DNA of 64,000 nt from Calonectria ilicicola (GCA_020809705.1 CP085829.1:3224001-3288000); one strand, 5' to 3'. Shown: positions 46,916 through 59,350, numbered from the stretch's first letter. The notes: a model not told the origin generated them from the letters alone. Made by a program: numbers and translations.

Positions 46916-49145
46916 TAAAAGTAGAGGGACAGTACGCCGGGGTCTTGTCTTATTCTTAGGCGCTCCAGTGTTCTGGTGTTTATGGTAAGTGATGATGAAA
47001 GGCTTGCTTGACATTACCTCCTTCTTGCTTAACCTGCATGGAAAAATCAGCCACTAGAACCCCTTCACTTAGGATTCTAATGTTTCACAAAAAGAGGACT
47101 GGTGAAGCTGATATACTAGGTTTTCATCTGAAGGTTTTCGGATATAATTGCTTGATTGCGAACGTATCATACTGTCTTTTGGCTTTTGGGGGAATGTAGA
47201 GAAAGTGACAAGTCGCCAGAGCGAAAATAAAGAGGCCCGCAGCCCCAACTCAACCTATGGTTAGTGTTAAAAATTGATTCTACTGGTAGAGATGGTGACC
47301 TTACTAAACCCTTAACGTGGACCCTTAAGGTAGATTGAAGTGAAGTTGGTTAGTGGCGTGTAATTTTCCAGTGTCTCCACGAAGAAAATATTTTCCATAC
47401 CAAAATACATGCACCCCAAGTGTAAGTGATTTGGTTGTCGCTAAATGGGATGTCGGTGAGATTTCGTCTGCCTTGTTCGACCTTTGCGCGTGGAGAAGGC
47501 TCCGTACCAAAGTGCCGAAATGAACCAATGTACGACTTGGACTCGGAAATATTAACTTAATTATCCGAATCTCCGACCCCAAATCGTGTTCCACTGGGCT
47601 CCCTTTTTTGGGTTGATCGATGTCTCGATATTAAAAAAGTCGCGTGGTGCCAAAATTTAGTTATTCCTGGTCCGTTGGAGCTCTTCACAATCCTCTGGCG
47701 AATCTCCTTTCGGAGTGGATGGGTGTGCTCTTGATTTTCTTCAAGAAGGAAATGTTAGCGGGTGGAGGTGTATTTGGATCCTCGGCTTGAGCGAGGGTAT
47801 ATCATTGGCAATAACGATTCGTGGTGTTTAATCTCTTTAATTCGGGTCACCCATGGATTTTTTGGTTGGCATGGTCCGAGTGATGGCGTGATTATGGTTT
47901 CGCCAAGTCTGATCTTGGGGGCTTGATCGGAACGGTTCTTCATTTTAGATAGGTCGGTGTCAAGGAAAGGAATTGGAGGATGTGGATGCGATGCGGATTT
48001 GGGGACATCTGAAAATGATGTTTGATTAGCAGAATGCCAAGGAGAGGAGGGTATTAATAATCTATCGCAGTCGGCGACCTTCAATGGCTATCGAGGTGTT
48101 TCTATGAATCAGAAATCGTCTTTCGTCTCGATAAAAGAAGTAAAAAGGAGTGGAGAAGGGGATCGGGTGTATGAGACAGGGCAGGTTTCTCAGAAAAAAA
48201 CTCATGAGATGCCAATGGAGCACCTTCCTTTCTCATGCCCGATGTTTGCTCTGGTTCGTGGACTCCACAGGTGGGGTCCCCCAGGGGAAAGGGTGGCGAG
48301 AGGCGTGATGTGACTTGAAATGCGATACAAATGGAATATTAGACGGTAGGGAGAATAATAGAGACGAGCTGAAGAAGATTAAGTGAATAATAGCTGATAA
48401 CTTTCTTTGTTTCGCTGTCGGCCTGTACAATTTGTTTCTTTGTGGTGAACGAGATTAGATGTGATTGTTGGTCAGGCTGACGGCCGACACAAGCGTGCGC
48501 ATGGCAATAGAGACGCCAATATTAGTATGAATGCCTTCACTGTTTAGGACACTGATTTTTGATTCCAATTTAGCAATAAACAAGAGGTCGTGGGGAACCG
48601 TTCAACGGCATCAATCTTAACTTGAGAACCACGGCGATGGAGATGCAGTGCGTGCGCTAATTGCTACTTGGTGGACGGAACCTTCCACAGAGGCAAAGGT
48701 TTGTTGCGTCAGTGCGGCACGCAAGGCAATCTGCTTTGATGGATTTAAGCCACATGGGAGGCTGAATTGGAGGGCATTTCCGTTTGAGGCATAGTTGGGT
48801 TAGTTGGTTTGTCAAGGTGTGCCGGAGCAATGGCCGTACTGTGTAGTGCGGGGAGGCAAGCTGTGATTGATTATTGTCAGTTGAAAACCGTCTTTTGCGA
48901 GAGTTTTTGGCTGCAGGAAACCAAGGATAGTGTCATCTTCCCATACCTGGCGGTTTCAAGTAGCCTTGTTAGATGTAATATTCAGGCTGTCACATTCCTT
49001 GGTTGGTGGTGGTCGGTTGTGGGTGGACTGTGGCGCAGCCAATCGCGCTGCTGCACTCTCCTGAAACGCCTTCATCACCCCATTGCTGTTATGTTACCCC
49101 TCTGTCTCTCTCTCAACACCAACCGCCGTTGCGACATCCCGAATC
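46916..49145. other. Intergenic region with one possible decayed minus-strand reading frame
   Basis: On minus, one frame from 48084 to about 47343 stays protein-like for nearly 250 codons, interrupted by TAA at 47757-47755 and a second TAA near 47541. Hydrophilic stretches such as HFLLEENQEHTHPLRKEIRQ and SYIGSFRHFGTEPSPRAKVE lie on either side. The first TAA overlaps a CTAAC string that could instead be an intron branch site. No motif was recognised, so this is only a candidate relic. The plus strand up to 49145 probably contains the promoter of the next gene. Confidence 0.25.
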
Positions 49146-51536
49146 ATGGCATCGCTGACGGATTCCAATTTGCCGTCTAGATTTGTGAAGGCGCCCAATT
49201 GCAGCAACCCCAAGCTCGAGACATGGGCTGACAAATACTGTGTCCTTTGCCGTGCCGACGTCCCTTGGTCCGACGATCGTGAACGGCCCGGTTGCCCTGC
49301 GCCCAGGGAGGGTCGTCAAGATTGGGAGTTTGATGTCTTGGCCCGTATGATTAAATCCCCCCCCTTGCGTCCATCACGCATGCAACTTACTTGTGGTACA
49401 TAGTCCTGAACCCGGCCGCCGAAGACACCTTCGCGCCTCGTGTTTTTGCCGTTAGGACTAACCTTGCAGAGGCTGGTGTTTTGAGCCACTCAGATGATGC
49501 TGCGATGGGTGTCTCTGTTGCAGGTAAAGTTATGCGGCGTTTTTGGGTGGTGCAAAAGATTTACGAGTCCAATGGTGTAAACACCTCTATGCCCGTTGTC
49601 CTGGTTCACGTTTGTTGCTGGAAAATCGTCCGCAAGCGAGTTCCGAATCTCTCTACCCGCGTACTATACAGGTTGGGACAGCAAACTACACGTATAACGA
49701 GATTCTATCGCTGGAAGCCTATTTTAGAAGAGTTACCGATCGAGGCAGCAGAAATGCTACCTTACTCCGCCGCGACCGAGGCGTCCAAGTTTTTTTCTCG
49801 TTGTAGTCAGCTGCCTGTAGAGATCCAACAGGACGTTCAACGCGAGCTAACGAATAGTCTTGCTGGATCACTCTTGGCAGCAGAAGAGACCGCAGGCTCG
49901 TTATATCGTCTGATAGAGAAGGGGAATAAATCATACAAGCCCCTGAACTATCCTTTGGTGCCCGACGGTCCAGACATAGGCAGTGTAGGTTGGGTTGATG
50001 GCAGCACCATTTCTATTTTTGGACATCAATACTTACACAGGGTTTCTTTCGTTAACCAAATAGGCAACGAGGGCTTGTCAGATCGCGCCATTAAGGTCCG
50101 GGTCGATGAGGTTCTTGGCGTTGATTTCATGCTTGGCCTCCATGGATTGGCCGCTTTCCGATTCTGCTATCCCAATGATACTTTTTCGGCTTGGATAGGT
50201 GACTACAAGAATGGTTGGAGTGGAACCTTTCGGTGTAACAATATTGAGTTCCTTCGTATCATTCATGATGTCAGGATTCACTCTGGTCAAATTTAGCACC
50301 ATTCGCTGACGGCTTTGTAGGATCTGAAAATTATACGCATTGATGTTGACGAGTCAGTAAGAAAGGCTTCCTATCCATGGCCTGGAAGAGCCTTGTGGGA
50401 CTCTAAACCTGTTGTCGGCGAGGGTCATGTGTTTTATTCTCACAACAGCGGTGGATGGAGATCTGGGATTTTCCCCCATTACTTTGGATGGCGATTGCGG
50501 CACTACCTGCCTCTTGAGAATGACGGTGTCTACGCCACTGGAATTACCTATTACATGGAGGAAAAGTTTTTGCTAAGTGGTCCAGTTGGGATGACCGTAT
50601 ATGGGAAAACAGATCACACAGTAGGGTCGATTCGCGGCTTGGCTATACATTTTGCTCTTCAAGAGGGAGAGCATATTGTATCGACGCTTATTTCCCCAGG
50701 AATTACCGACTACGGCCCCTTTCCGGCAGTGAGTGATCTCCCTTATTCAATACATTTGATGCTGACGGGTTGGGTCTGTGTAGATGATAACTACTTTTAA
50801 TCGAGCTGCATTCTTTTCTCCCGGAGGACTATCTCGATCCTACCAAGGACAATGGAAGAGCAGCTACAGAAGCTCTAACAAGGTCATGGGATTAATACTC
50901 GAAGCTCCTGCAAATACAAATGGCTTCTTTCGTGATGGTGGATGTATCACCAAGCCAGTCCCGCCACAGCAAGAACCCTCATTTGCGAATCGTTACACTC
51001 ACCGGTTCCTCGCTCAGAACAAGCTCAACTATGCTTCATCAGCCAATCTCTCCAACGTGAAACTGCTTCAGGTGCAAAAGATAAACGGCCGTTGCGTTGG
51101 ATTGCGCATTCAGCACCACTCAGGTATAATCGAAACTCTCGGCCAGTGGGACCCTCGCAAGTGTCATGTCTCGCGTGGAAGAACATTCGATGTTTACAAC
51201 AGCGCTAATACGACCAAACCTCTTTCTACTTTGTCCTTTCACTACTATAGAGGGGTACCAGCGCGTACCTACGAATCTTTCATCTCTGACATTACCATTG
51301 GCGAAGGAAATCCTGGGCAATCCGAAAGGTTTTTGTGGAAAGATTCGGAGACACGGGTGAGTGGTATTTTATGACCATCAACATTCGAATTTCTAACTTT
51401 TGTCCAGGATATTTGCTGGCTTTTTTCCGAAACCAATGATTACATCGACGTATGCAAGCCTGAGATGATTAGCGAACTTGTTCTGGCGGCTCCTACACCA
51501 CCAAGATCAGTTCCATTCAAACTTCCATTCTGTTAG
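49146..51536 (+). CDS. Unrecognised large fungal protein, F-box-like/DUF type
   Basis: Five exons (49146-49344, 49404-50269, 50321-50728, 50784-51356, 51408-51536) with introns of 59, 51, 55 and 51 nt join in phase to 724 residues. The N terminus has a Cys pair (YCVLCRADVPW) like those heading large families of fungal F-box-associated proteins, followed by VHVCCWKIVRKRV. Many of these have a CILCG motif and an HDxCW motif at matching places, but the F-box itself is not convincing. The middle is mixed: helical DVQRELTNSLAGSLLAAEET, then Gly/aromatic-rich beta stretches (GWVDGSTISIFGHQYLHRVS, GGWRSGIFPHYFGWRLRHYL, GPVGMTVYGKTDHTVGSIRG). There is no signal peptide or membrane span. Its stop lies 282 bp from the stop of the kinase-lectin gene on the other strand. 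Confidence 0.8.
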
Positions 51537-51817
51537 ACGCCTTTTCGAACTCGACCTCGGCTTTCCCTATTTCGCAACCTTCTAGAGCGCATTATTCGGG
51601 TTAAAATGATAGTTGGATATATACTTGTTTGGCTTCGAGGGCACAGCAGTGCGGCTGAGCGGTTTCAGCCCTTGTCGGAAAATAATGATTTCGCTGCTTT
51701 ATCAACCAAGTACAGCACGCTTGTATGTGGGAGAGAATAACTGTAGATAAGAGGCTCTTCGGCTTTGTCCTCAAGATTCGTCAAAAATACAAAAGCACTC
51801 ACATTTGGTGATGGTAT

Positions 51818-53828
51818 TCACCTCCCTGCCGTGCCTGTAGACCACACTACTCTTTCTCCATCATAAATTACAGCGTCACCATCATCCTGCAGTATAAGCA
51901 CGTAATTTACCGGTCCGGGAACATAGGTTCCACTAGCCCACCGCGCTGCCATGCCTGTCTTGGTCTTTTCATACACTACAAGATTCCCATCATCCTGCAT
52001 TATCACTTTGCCCATGGTGATGTAATTCACCCACCAGTTTGTCGCCCAGATTACGTTAAGCCCGGTTGGTCGGACCGGGTCCGGATTCGCGTACTTGTAC
52101 AGTACAAAGTTGCCATCTAATTGATAGACGAGCTCGTAGACTCCATTTGCCGATCTCAGGCGTTGGTTCGGCCATAATTCTTGTGATGATTCTAATCGGT
52201 CTCCACTTGGTCGTGGAAGTGCCCAGGCCACCTCTGCCGGAAAACCATCGTGTGATTTGAGTTGGATGACAAGGTGGCCATCGTCGCGCAGAGTAAGAAC
52301 ATGCAAATAGTCTTGAACTATTCCGGCCAGCGGTTCTGTCCACAGGGTTTTCCCTGCTGCATCACGCATTTTTAGGAAACCGTCGCGGGTCAGTACGAGC
52401 ATGGCTGCCTCGCTGCCAAAGGTTGCGCTTGGGGGATGCCAGGTAAATGAAACCAGGGGGTTATTATTTCCAATAGTGGACACGCATATTTCCCCGGTGC
52501 TCAAAATGTCGAAACGGTATTTGCCGTTGGCCGAAGTGAGGTTGTGACCGAGCGGCAGGCATTGGCCAGGCATGATGCTATCCATGGTTTGGCTTAAATT
52601 GACCGATTTCTAGTTCTGTGTGAGTCTTACTAGAAAGGAAGGATATTATAAAGGCTCCTTCTAAATATATGAGCTGTGGGCGAGAAACATAACATACCTC
52701 GGTGGGCGTACTAATTGTACTCCATTGCGCGGACGGTTCGTCCAATGTTTCTGTATTTGGGGCGATGAAGTCGTATTCCTCCTCCCATTCTTTTCCTGAC
52801 AATTCTGTGGTATCCTCGATCATGTTGTGGCTCAAAAGCCACTCATCTTTCATGGCCTGTTTCGCCGTGGGCCGATTCTTTGGGGAAGCTGCCATCAAGC
52901 TTGTGATCATTCCAATACACTGCGAGCTGACTTCCACTCGCACCAATTCGGTTGTTGGAAATGGTCTGGGCTTGGTGACATAGGTCCAGAGCTGTCTTGG
53001 TGTTGAAAAGGATGTTTTGTTCGTTAACATGCGATGTATGATCTCGCCAGCAGCCCACAAATCCACAGCTGAGTTGTATCTTGGTGTGTTTGTTGCACTC
53101 TCAGACTCATCATCAGAGCCTTCGTCGGAGAATATGCCACGTACTTCAGGAGCCATGAACCCCTCTGTGCCTATCCCCATGGTGGTTAGTCCGGCTGATC
53201 CTTCAACTCGCCTGGCAATACCGAAATCGCTGAGCTTGATCCACCATGATGGGCCTCTCTGATAGACCAGAATATTTCCTGGCTTCAAATCTCGATGGAC
53301 AAATCCATGCTCATGCATAATGGCCAAGGCCTCGATCATTTGCACAGCAACTTGCCTTGTTTCGTTCTCGGGAAATGGCCGAGTGAGATATTGCTGCAAG
53401 TCTCCATATTTGAGGTACTCCATAGCAATGAATAGGCTCGTCTCGTTCTCGTACCAGCCAAAGGAACGCACAAAGCAATGAGAAAACTGCTCATAGGAAA
53501 ACTTGGCAATAGCTTCCAGCTCGCGGTCAAAGTCTAGGGCCAAGACGTTTTGTAGCTTGCGAATCTCCTTTACGGCTCGAACTTGGTGGATATCCCGTCG
53601 TCGTGGCCGCGTACTGGACACGAACTCCTCTAGCCATACCGTACCAAACGAACCGGCTCCTAGTTTCTGCCTCCTCTCCCAGACGACCTCATTCTTCAGA
53701 GTTCTATTGCGAACCGTTGTGCCCACTTCGGTGTGGATGTGTTTGGTTTGTGCAGTATTGGGGTCGATTATCGTCTCAAGCTTGAAGGCAATGACGAGAT
53801 CGGATAGTCGAGGCCGAACGCTAGACAT
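51818..53828 (-). CDS. Protein kinase fused to tandem bulb-type (mannose-binding-like) lectin domains
   Basis: Two exons (53828-52698 and 52609-51818) around an 88-nt intron (donor GTATGT, acceptor ACTAG, phase 0) join in frame to 640 residues. Residues about 55-335 are a complete Ser/Thr kinase: glycine loop LGAGSFGTVW, Lys87 in RAVKEI, HRDLKPGN with Asp180, DFG at 201-203, APE at 226-228, and VDLWAAGEII. Residues 386-640 carry two beta-prism-type lectin repeats. QxDxNxVxY-like carbohydrate pockets are visible as QLDGNFVLY (about 540), QDDGNLVVY (about 582) and QDDGDAVIY (about 618), the last with Asn replaced by Asp. Without splicing, the kinase frame would run on past the donor and overlap an ATG-led lectin frame at 52585. 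Only about 110 bp would separate two independent genes, so fusion is preferred. There is no signal peptide or membrane span, so it is probably intracellular. Confidence 0.82.
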
Positions 53829-56549
53829 GATAGACGTCGTGCATTGAAATGACGTGTGATTTTTCGATGCGGTAATTTCGGCGTCAGATTACTTGCCCTG
53901 AAAGCTGTTCTGAGCGCACTGTCTCTGATGCGGGGCGCGAGAAGGAAGACACTAGACATTATTTGGCGATGGATTGTTGACTGCAGGGGTAGGTAATTGG
54001 CCGAAACCGAACAGGGCTCTGTAGCAAGAGAAGTCGCAAAGCAAGGTCTCTCTGCATCATCAGCGGTTGGAGTACGGAATTTGCTAACGGCGGCTCGCTT
54101 GATCATGGAACGAAACAGAACAGGTGTATGAAGTGTGCCTGGTGGTGGACCAGCGAGCCTGGACTTGAGGCTGTTGATTTGCCGCCCCACGTGGTGGACA
54201 AGACCGACTTGGTATACGGATGCGAAAAAAAAGGCAGCTTACTTTGGCAGGACCCATACTCGTAGGATTCATTTGAGATGATTCTGTGTTTTAGAAATTG
54301 ATACCAATCAATTTCATCACTCTTGCGGCATCAAAGGAAGTTGGCCCCGACGAGGGAGTTCTGTCTGGCGGCATGACCAAAATTATCAGCGATGTCACAA
54401 CCATTTAATAAGAGTCTTTTCTTGCGCATGCACGTACCTTGAATCTGACATGTAAAGGTTTCCATAGAAAATCCTTACCTAGAAAAATGTGTGCGTGCGC
54501 GCACTAAGCCTCTTGTTCGGCAGTGAGGACGCAGGCACATTAGGCAAGCCCGGAATGAGCTATGGGAGTTTGTTTGCTACCAGAGTCATGTCGGTTTTAA
54601 AGCTGGAGAAAAATTTAACAGCGGGAGGTGGCACCGAGGTATGAAACTTGTAGTGGGAGATGTATACCCCCCTCGATCGTGGAAGATGGCCACACAATTT
54701 GACCTCTCATCCCATCTGTCAGCTTGACCTGGAATATTTTCCGCAGTTGAAGAATCTTTAGTAGATCAAATACAAAGACAAAATTTTCAAATACTTGCAA
54801 GGTCGGCAGTTCAGAAATACAGAGCACAACAGAGGGTGTGCACTGCGAAGGTTACATGTGAACGCATAGGGACACCAACCTGCCTCATTTTTTCCCGTAC
54901 CAAAGCCATTCTTCCCATCTCACTTTTATGGGTTGATACTTATGGTAAGAACCTCGTCCCACAGTTGGAAAAACGGAAAGTCCAATCGATATGATATTTG
55001 ATTACGGGGGCAGGCTGAGCTCCCATTCCTCAGAATCTCCTGATTCCTCCATCCACATCTCCGTCTTCTCGACCCTGTCATGGTGGTCTTTTTTCTTGCT
55101 TTTCCTTGTGGTCTTCGTTCCCCTGACCTTGTTCTTTGTGGTCTCTATCCATATTATCTCTCTTATCCTTCTGTCCGTGATAGTTACGATTATCCTGCTC
55201 GCTGCCTTCGCTCCCTTTGTTTTCCATCTCGTCTCCCCTCTCCCGGACCCTTGAAAACGACTTCATCTCAGAAGACATCGGCGCCGTTGTTTCATCGTCA
55301 AGTCCCAGCTGGGATGACATAGACAGCAGTGTCTCATCATTGATGGCAATTCTTCATACAAGGTAGGACCTCCTCAGTGAATCGTGTGGGACTTCAGTGA
55401 AGATACCGCCAATCTAAGAGCGCACGCGCTAGCAATTCGCGTGTTGCGCGGTGATGCAAAAAATGTCATCCTTCTGAGAAGTGAAGCCGACAAGAGGAGG
55501 TCGGGTATTTTTTTTTTCCTGCTGGGTTTTTCCTTCAGACCGCACCTGCTTAGCCGACCCGTGACTTACGCGTGGGGCTAACGAAAGGAAAATGCTTTTA
55601 GGTTCTACGATTTTGAGACAAAACCGAAGCATCCTTCCAGGTCGAGAGGCGATCCTCCGAGCCAGATTCTCTCTACCCCGAACCATTCAGCTGGGTCGAT
55701 TTCTCAGAATGACTGATCCTTTTATGGGGGACACAAGGGTTACCATGAAGTGGCAATGAGAAGGATTTGGGTTTGATCTTGGGCCCGATGGTCCAGTGAT
55801 TGCGATGGAGGACTGTGCTGTAGACTTGGCTGTACGATCGCCAGTTTTTTTGTCTTGCGAACGTTCGATGAGCTCGTTATGAATCTGTCTCGTCTTCTCT
55901 TAAATACTTCGCCCTACATATTTCATGTGCCGAACCTCTTGATTGTAAGCATGGTGAAAATTTGCTTTGTCATTGTACCGGCAAATTTCTACCAGCCGAT
56001 ATTGCACTTGCTCGCCATCCAAAGTACTTCTTCCAGTAGCCAGGTCACGACACTGAAAGCGATGTCGAGGTGTGGGCGGCGCTGAGTCAGACGTGCTGGG
56101 CCTCAGAATGTAATGTGGAAGAATGAGTTCAAAGCGTTTATCAAACATGGTGCAGGTTTCTTGCAGGCAAAGCAAAACCCCGCGGGATGGCAAGCCAACA
56201 GACCAGCATCCCTGGCAGCAGTGGAGGTTACCCACTACAGCCAAAACAGTAAGCGTATGCGTCATCCAGGGTACAACCACAGGTTAGTTAGGGCGAATTC
56301 GGATAATTGGAGCACTCCGGCAAGCATTTGCTAGAGATATATATTCCTGCAGACAAGTTTGTTTAGCGAGGATCCGCATGGGGTCCAATTTGGCTAAGAT
56401 CTACAGCCATGTAATCCCCCCTTACTAGCAAGGACTTGGTTTAAATACGTCGCATACAGGCCGAGTTTCATTGTTTCGCACTGAACTCTCCTTTTACCAT
56501 AACAAGTTCCATACCAAAAGAAAAGACCCAAAGATTCCTAAATTTGAAA
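53829..56549. other. Intergenic region
   Basis: 2.7 kb. The 54991-55254 plus frame is strongly hydrophobic, but the opposite strand (55320-55078) reads as a Glu/Lys/Asp-rich low-complexity peptide; the region is a skewed-composition tract and neither frame is well supported. A TTTAAATA box at about 56440 lies some 110 bp upstream of the P450 ATG and could be its TATA element. Confidence 0.35.
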
Positions 56550-58340
56550 ATGACATTGCTCAAGGCCTTTGGGACTGAGTCGGAGCTCGGCGCTGGCTTC
56601 CTCGTTGGTTTACTATTCTTGTAAGTTTGCCTTGCTGGCAGCAGGTTCCTTTACCCCTTAGCTAAATATAAACAGGCAACAATCTATTACGCTCTGGGTG
56701 CTGTTTATAATATTTACTTTCACCCTCTGTCGAAATTTCCTGGTCCAAAATTGGCTGCCGCGAGCCATGTGTGGTACGCGCTGGCGTTGGCGCGTGGCAC
56801 TGCGCCAATGGACATGGGTAAACTGCACGAAGAGTATGGCCCAGTAGTACGCGTCGCACCTGATGAGCTATCATACTCTAGCCCAACCGCTTGGAAAGAA
56901 ATATATGGTCATAAAAGGCCTGGCCGCCCAGAGTTAAGCAAGGACCCCAAATATCACGGTGGTTTCAAAGGCGAGCCGATTTTGATCAACGCTGACCGGG
57001 ATTATCATGCTGCGCTCCGTAAACTCCTATCTCACGGCTTCTCTGAGAGCTCGCTACGGGCGCAAGAATCAGTTCTTCAGTCGCACTTGGCTCTGTTAAT
57101 GAATCGGCTCCGTGAGCACGGTTCAGAGGGACAAGTTCCAATCGATGTCGAACGGTGGTACAACGTATGTTGACATGTATCCTATCAGTCTTTCTCGAGA
57201 CGATAATATCTAAAAATTAGTATAGTTTTTCACCTTTGACTTCATCGGTTATCTGAGTAAGTTGTTCGCCATTAGTTACAGAATCTTGGCATAGCTGATA
57301 CTCGCAAAGCACACGGGGAATCGTTTGGTTGTCTGGCAGCGTCAAACCCCCATCCATTCATCACTCTTTTACGATCCGTCATCAAATTTGCATCCCATGG
57401 ACAAGTCATCCAGAGACTGCCTTGGCTTTTTAAATTGCCATATGCGAAGTGGCATATTCCGGGTAAAATCAAGGACGACGTGGCAACAAAGGATGAGCTC
57501 AGCGCAGTACGCGAACTAGAAAAATCTCGAGTCCGTGATGAGTGCTAACCGAAAATCCACAGTCGAAAGTTAACCATCGTTTAGCGAATCCGTCAGGCAT
57601 TCCAGACTTTATGGATAAGCTCATTGACGCCCATCGTTCGGGCAAGATGTCATTTGGTCAATTGGCAGGCAACTCTGAAATCTTGATTGGGGCTGGAAGC
57701 GAAACAACTGCAACATTGCTTTCTGGTATGCATTTTTCATGCTGTTCGAAAGGGGCCTGGGCTAAATCATGCTGACACAGGTATCACTTACCTTCTCGCA
57801 ACACATCCCCGAGTCCTTGATAAATTAGTACAAGAGGTTCGGGGCCAGTTTTCCACTTCGGACCAGATCACGGCCATAGGGGTCAACAAATGCAGCTATC
57901 TGTTGGCCTGTATTGAAGAAGCGCTGCGATTCTATCCCCCGTCTCCTGCTACACATCCTCGTTACACGCCAGCGGAGGGGATCGCGATTGATGGAGAACT
58001 CGTTCCTGGTAACATGGCCGTGGGCGTCACCATCTATGCGGCCTGTCGCAGCCGTCTCAATTTTCGAGATCCAGATCAGTTCGTGCCTGAACGTTGGATG
58101 GGTACAGATCCGCTCTATCGCAATGATAGGAAGGAGGCCGTTCAAGTATTTTCGTACGGACCGCGGAACTGCATCGGACGCAATTTGGCATATCAAGAGA
58201 TGAAACTCGTTGTTGCAAGCCTCGTATGGCATTTTGATGTGGAGAATTGCGCTGGCAACAACTGGCTCGACCAAAAGATTTTCATGGTGTGGGAGAAGAA
58301 GCCGCTGATGATCAAGCTGAAGCCAGTACAAAGAACTTGA
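56550..58340 (+). CDS. Cytochrome P450 monooxygenase
   Basis: Six exons: 56550-56620, 56676-57164, 57226-57256, 57310-57506, 57563-57725 and 57781-58340. Introns 2-5 (61, 53, 56, 55 nt) join in phase. Landmarks are the Pro-rich hinge HPLSKFPGPKLA, RKLLSHGFSESSLRAQE (helix C), the I-helix oxygen-binding AGSETTAT, ExxR as EEALR, FVPERW, and the heme loop FSYGPRNCIGRNLAYQEM with the ligand Cys. The total is about 500 residues, normal for a microsomal fungal P450. The first junction is odd: the obvious donor after LLFL leaves phase 2, but the acceptor AACAG|GCAACA needs phase 0. Either a weak donor at 56604 (GTTGGT) is used or one base is missing and the gene is frameshifted. Substrate unknown; the SDR and zinc-cluster regulator next door suggest one oxidative pathway. 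Confidence 0.88.
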
Positions 58341-58512
58341 CTCAAGGCGGAGGGGCTTGGCAACATGGAACAAACGGTGTCTTCGATCTAACTGTTCCCA
58401 GAAGTAGTTAGCTTATTTCCAGGGATGCCTGTTCCCATGAACTCAAATCGGATACAACTTGGAGTCATTTCATCGGTCTGACCGATCGTAGAGTCATGCT
58501 AGCTAGACAAAA

Positions 58513-59350
58513 TTAAACAGTATTTGCCTCTGGAAATCTTTCCTCTGAAATTCCAGTTGGGAGAACTCTCAAGCAGCGTCCAAAGCCGCCATCTTTGCCC
58601 ATGAGCATGTCAACAGCCTCACACACGGTTTCCATAGGCACGATGTCTTGGGAAGACACGTCTTCCTCAGTATTCTTTCCCTTGCGACCTTTCGACATGT
58701 TCGTGATGACACAGCCGGGGCAGATGGAGGAAACTCGAATTCCATCGTTTTCCTTGAACACGGGTGCTATGGCAGCGGCAAAACCGAGCATGCCACGTTT
58801 GGCGGCTGAGTATATCGGCACTAGAGGAATGGTGACGAGACCAGCAATCGAGGAAGTAAAAATCAAACTTGGATGGTAGGTCTCTGGGGGAATATTTCGA
58901 TTTGTTAGGCGAAAATAGTGTTGAGCCAGGTATGCACATGAGAGTGCGCCCTTTAGGTTGATATCGATCACGTTCCAATCAGGCTCGGGCGGCGGGGTGG
59001 TGGATTGATCGTCGTAAAGATTTCTGAGATCGGTTATACCCGCATTTGCAAATACAAAGTCGATCCTCTGGTGAGCATCAAAGGTCTGCATGAATGCGAG
59101 AGATAGAGCGGCATAATCTCGAACGTCAGCCAGGTGAAATGTAACGCCACGGATCGCCTTTGTAGCTTCTATGCCTGTTTCCGGGTTAGAGTCCACAATG
59201 GAGATGGCCCATCCTCTTTGGGACAGCATTTCAGCCACCGCGAGGCCAATGCCCGATGCTGTGTAAGGGATTCTTAGCCAAGTCAACCAGGGCCAGACAG
59301 ATTATCCCACCCCCGCCAGTAATAAGAGCGACCTTGTATTTGGTGTCCAT
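58513..59350 (-). CDS. Short-chain dehydrogenase/reductase (SDR)
   Basis: Two exons (59350-59311 and 59258-58513) around a 52-nt intron join in phase to 261 residues. The cofactor loop TGGASGIG spans the splice site, which confirms the intron. ADVRD (adenine pocket), the NAG motif in FANAGI, Ser in FTSSIAGL, the catalytic YSAAK and the ICPG segment appear in order, giving a classical SDR of normal length. The Asp in SIVDSNPETG after the second strand favours NAD(H) over NADP(H) (inference from the SDR rules). It lies tail-to-tail with the P450 gene (172 bp between stops) and shares a divergent promoter with the zinc-cluster regulator, so it probably oxidises or reduces a product of the P450. 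Confidence 0.94.

Noticed and set aside
51818..52585. Stand-alone lectin gene starting at its own ATG
   Set aside because: Only about 110 bp would separate it from the kinase coding region, and a canonical phase-0 intron joins both. It is kept as the main alternative in the fusion finding.
54991..55254. Plus-strand 87-codon frame that looks like a multi-span membrane protein
   Set aside because: The hydrophobicity comes from a T/C-rich low-complexity tract. The opposite strand reads as an equally biased charged peptide, and neither has start context, splicing or a family.
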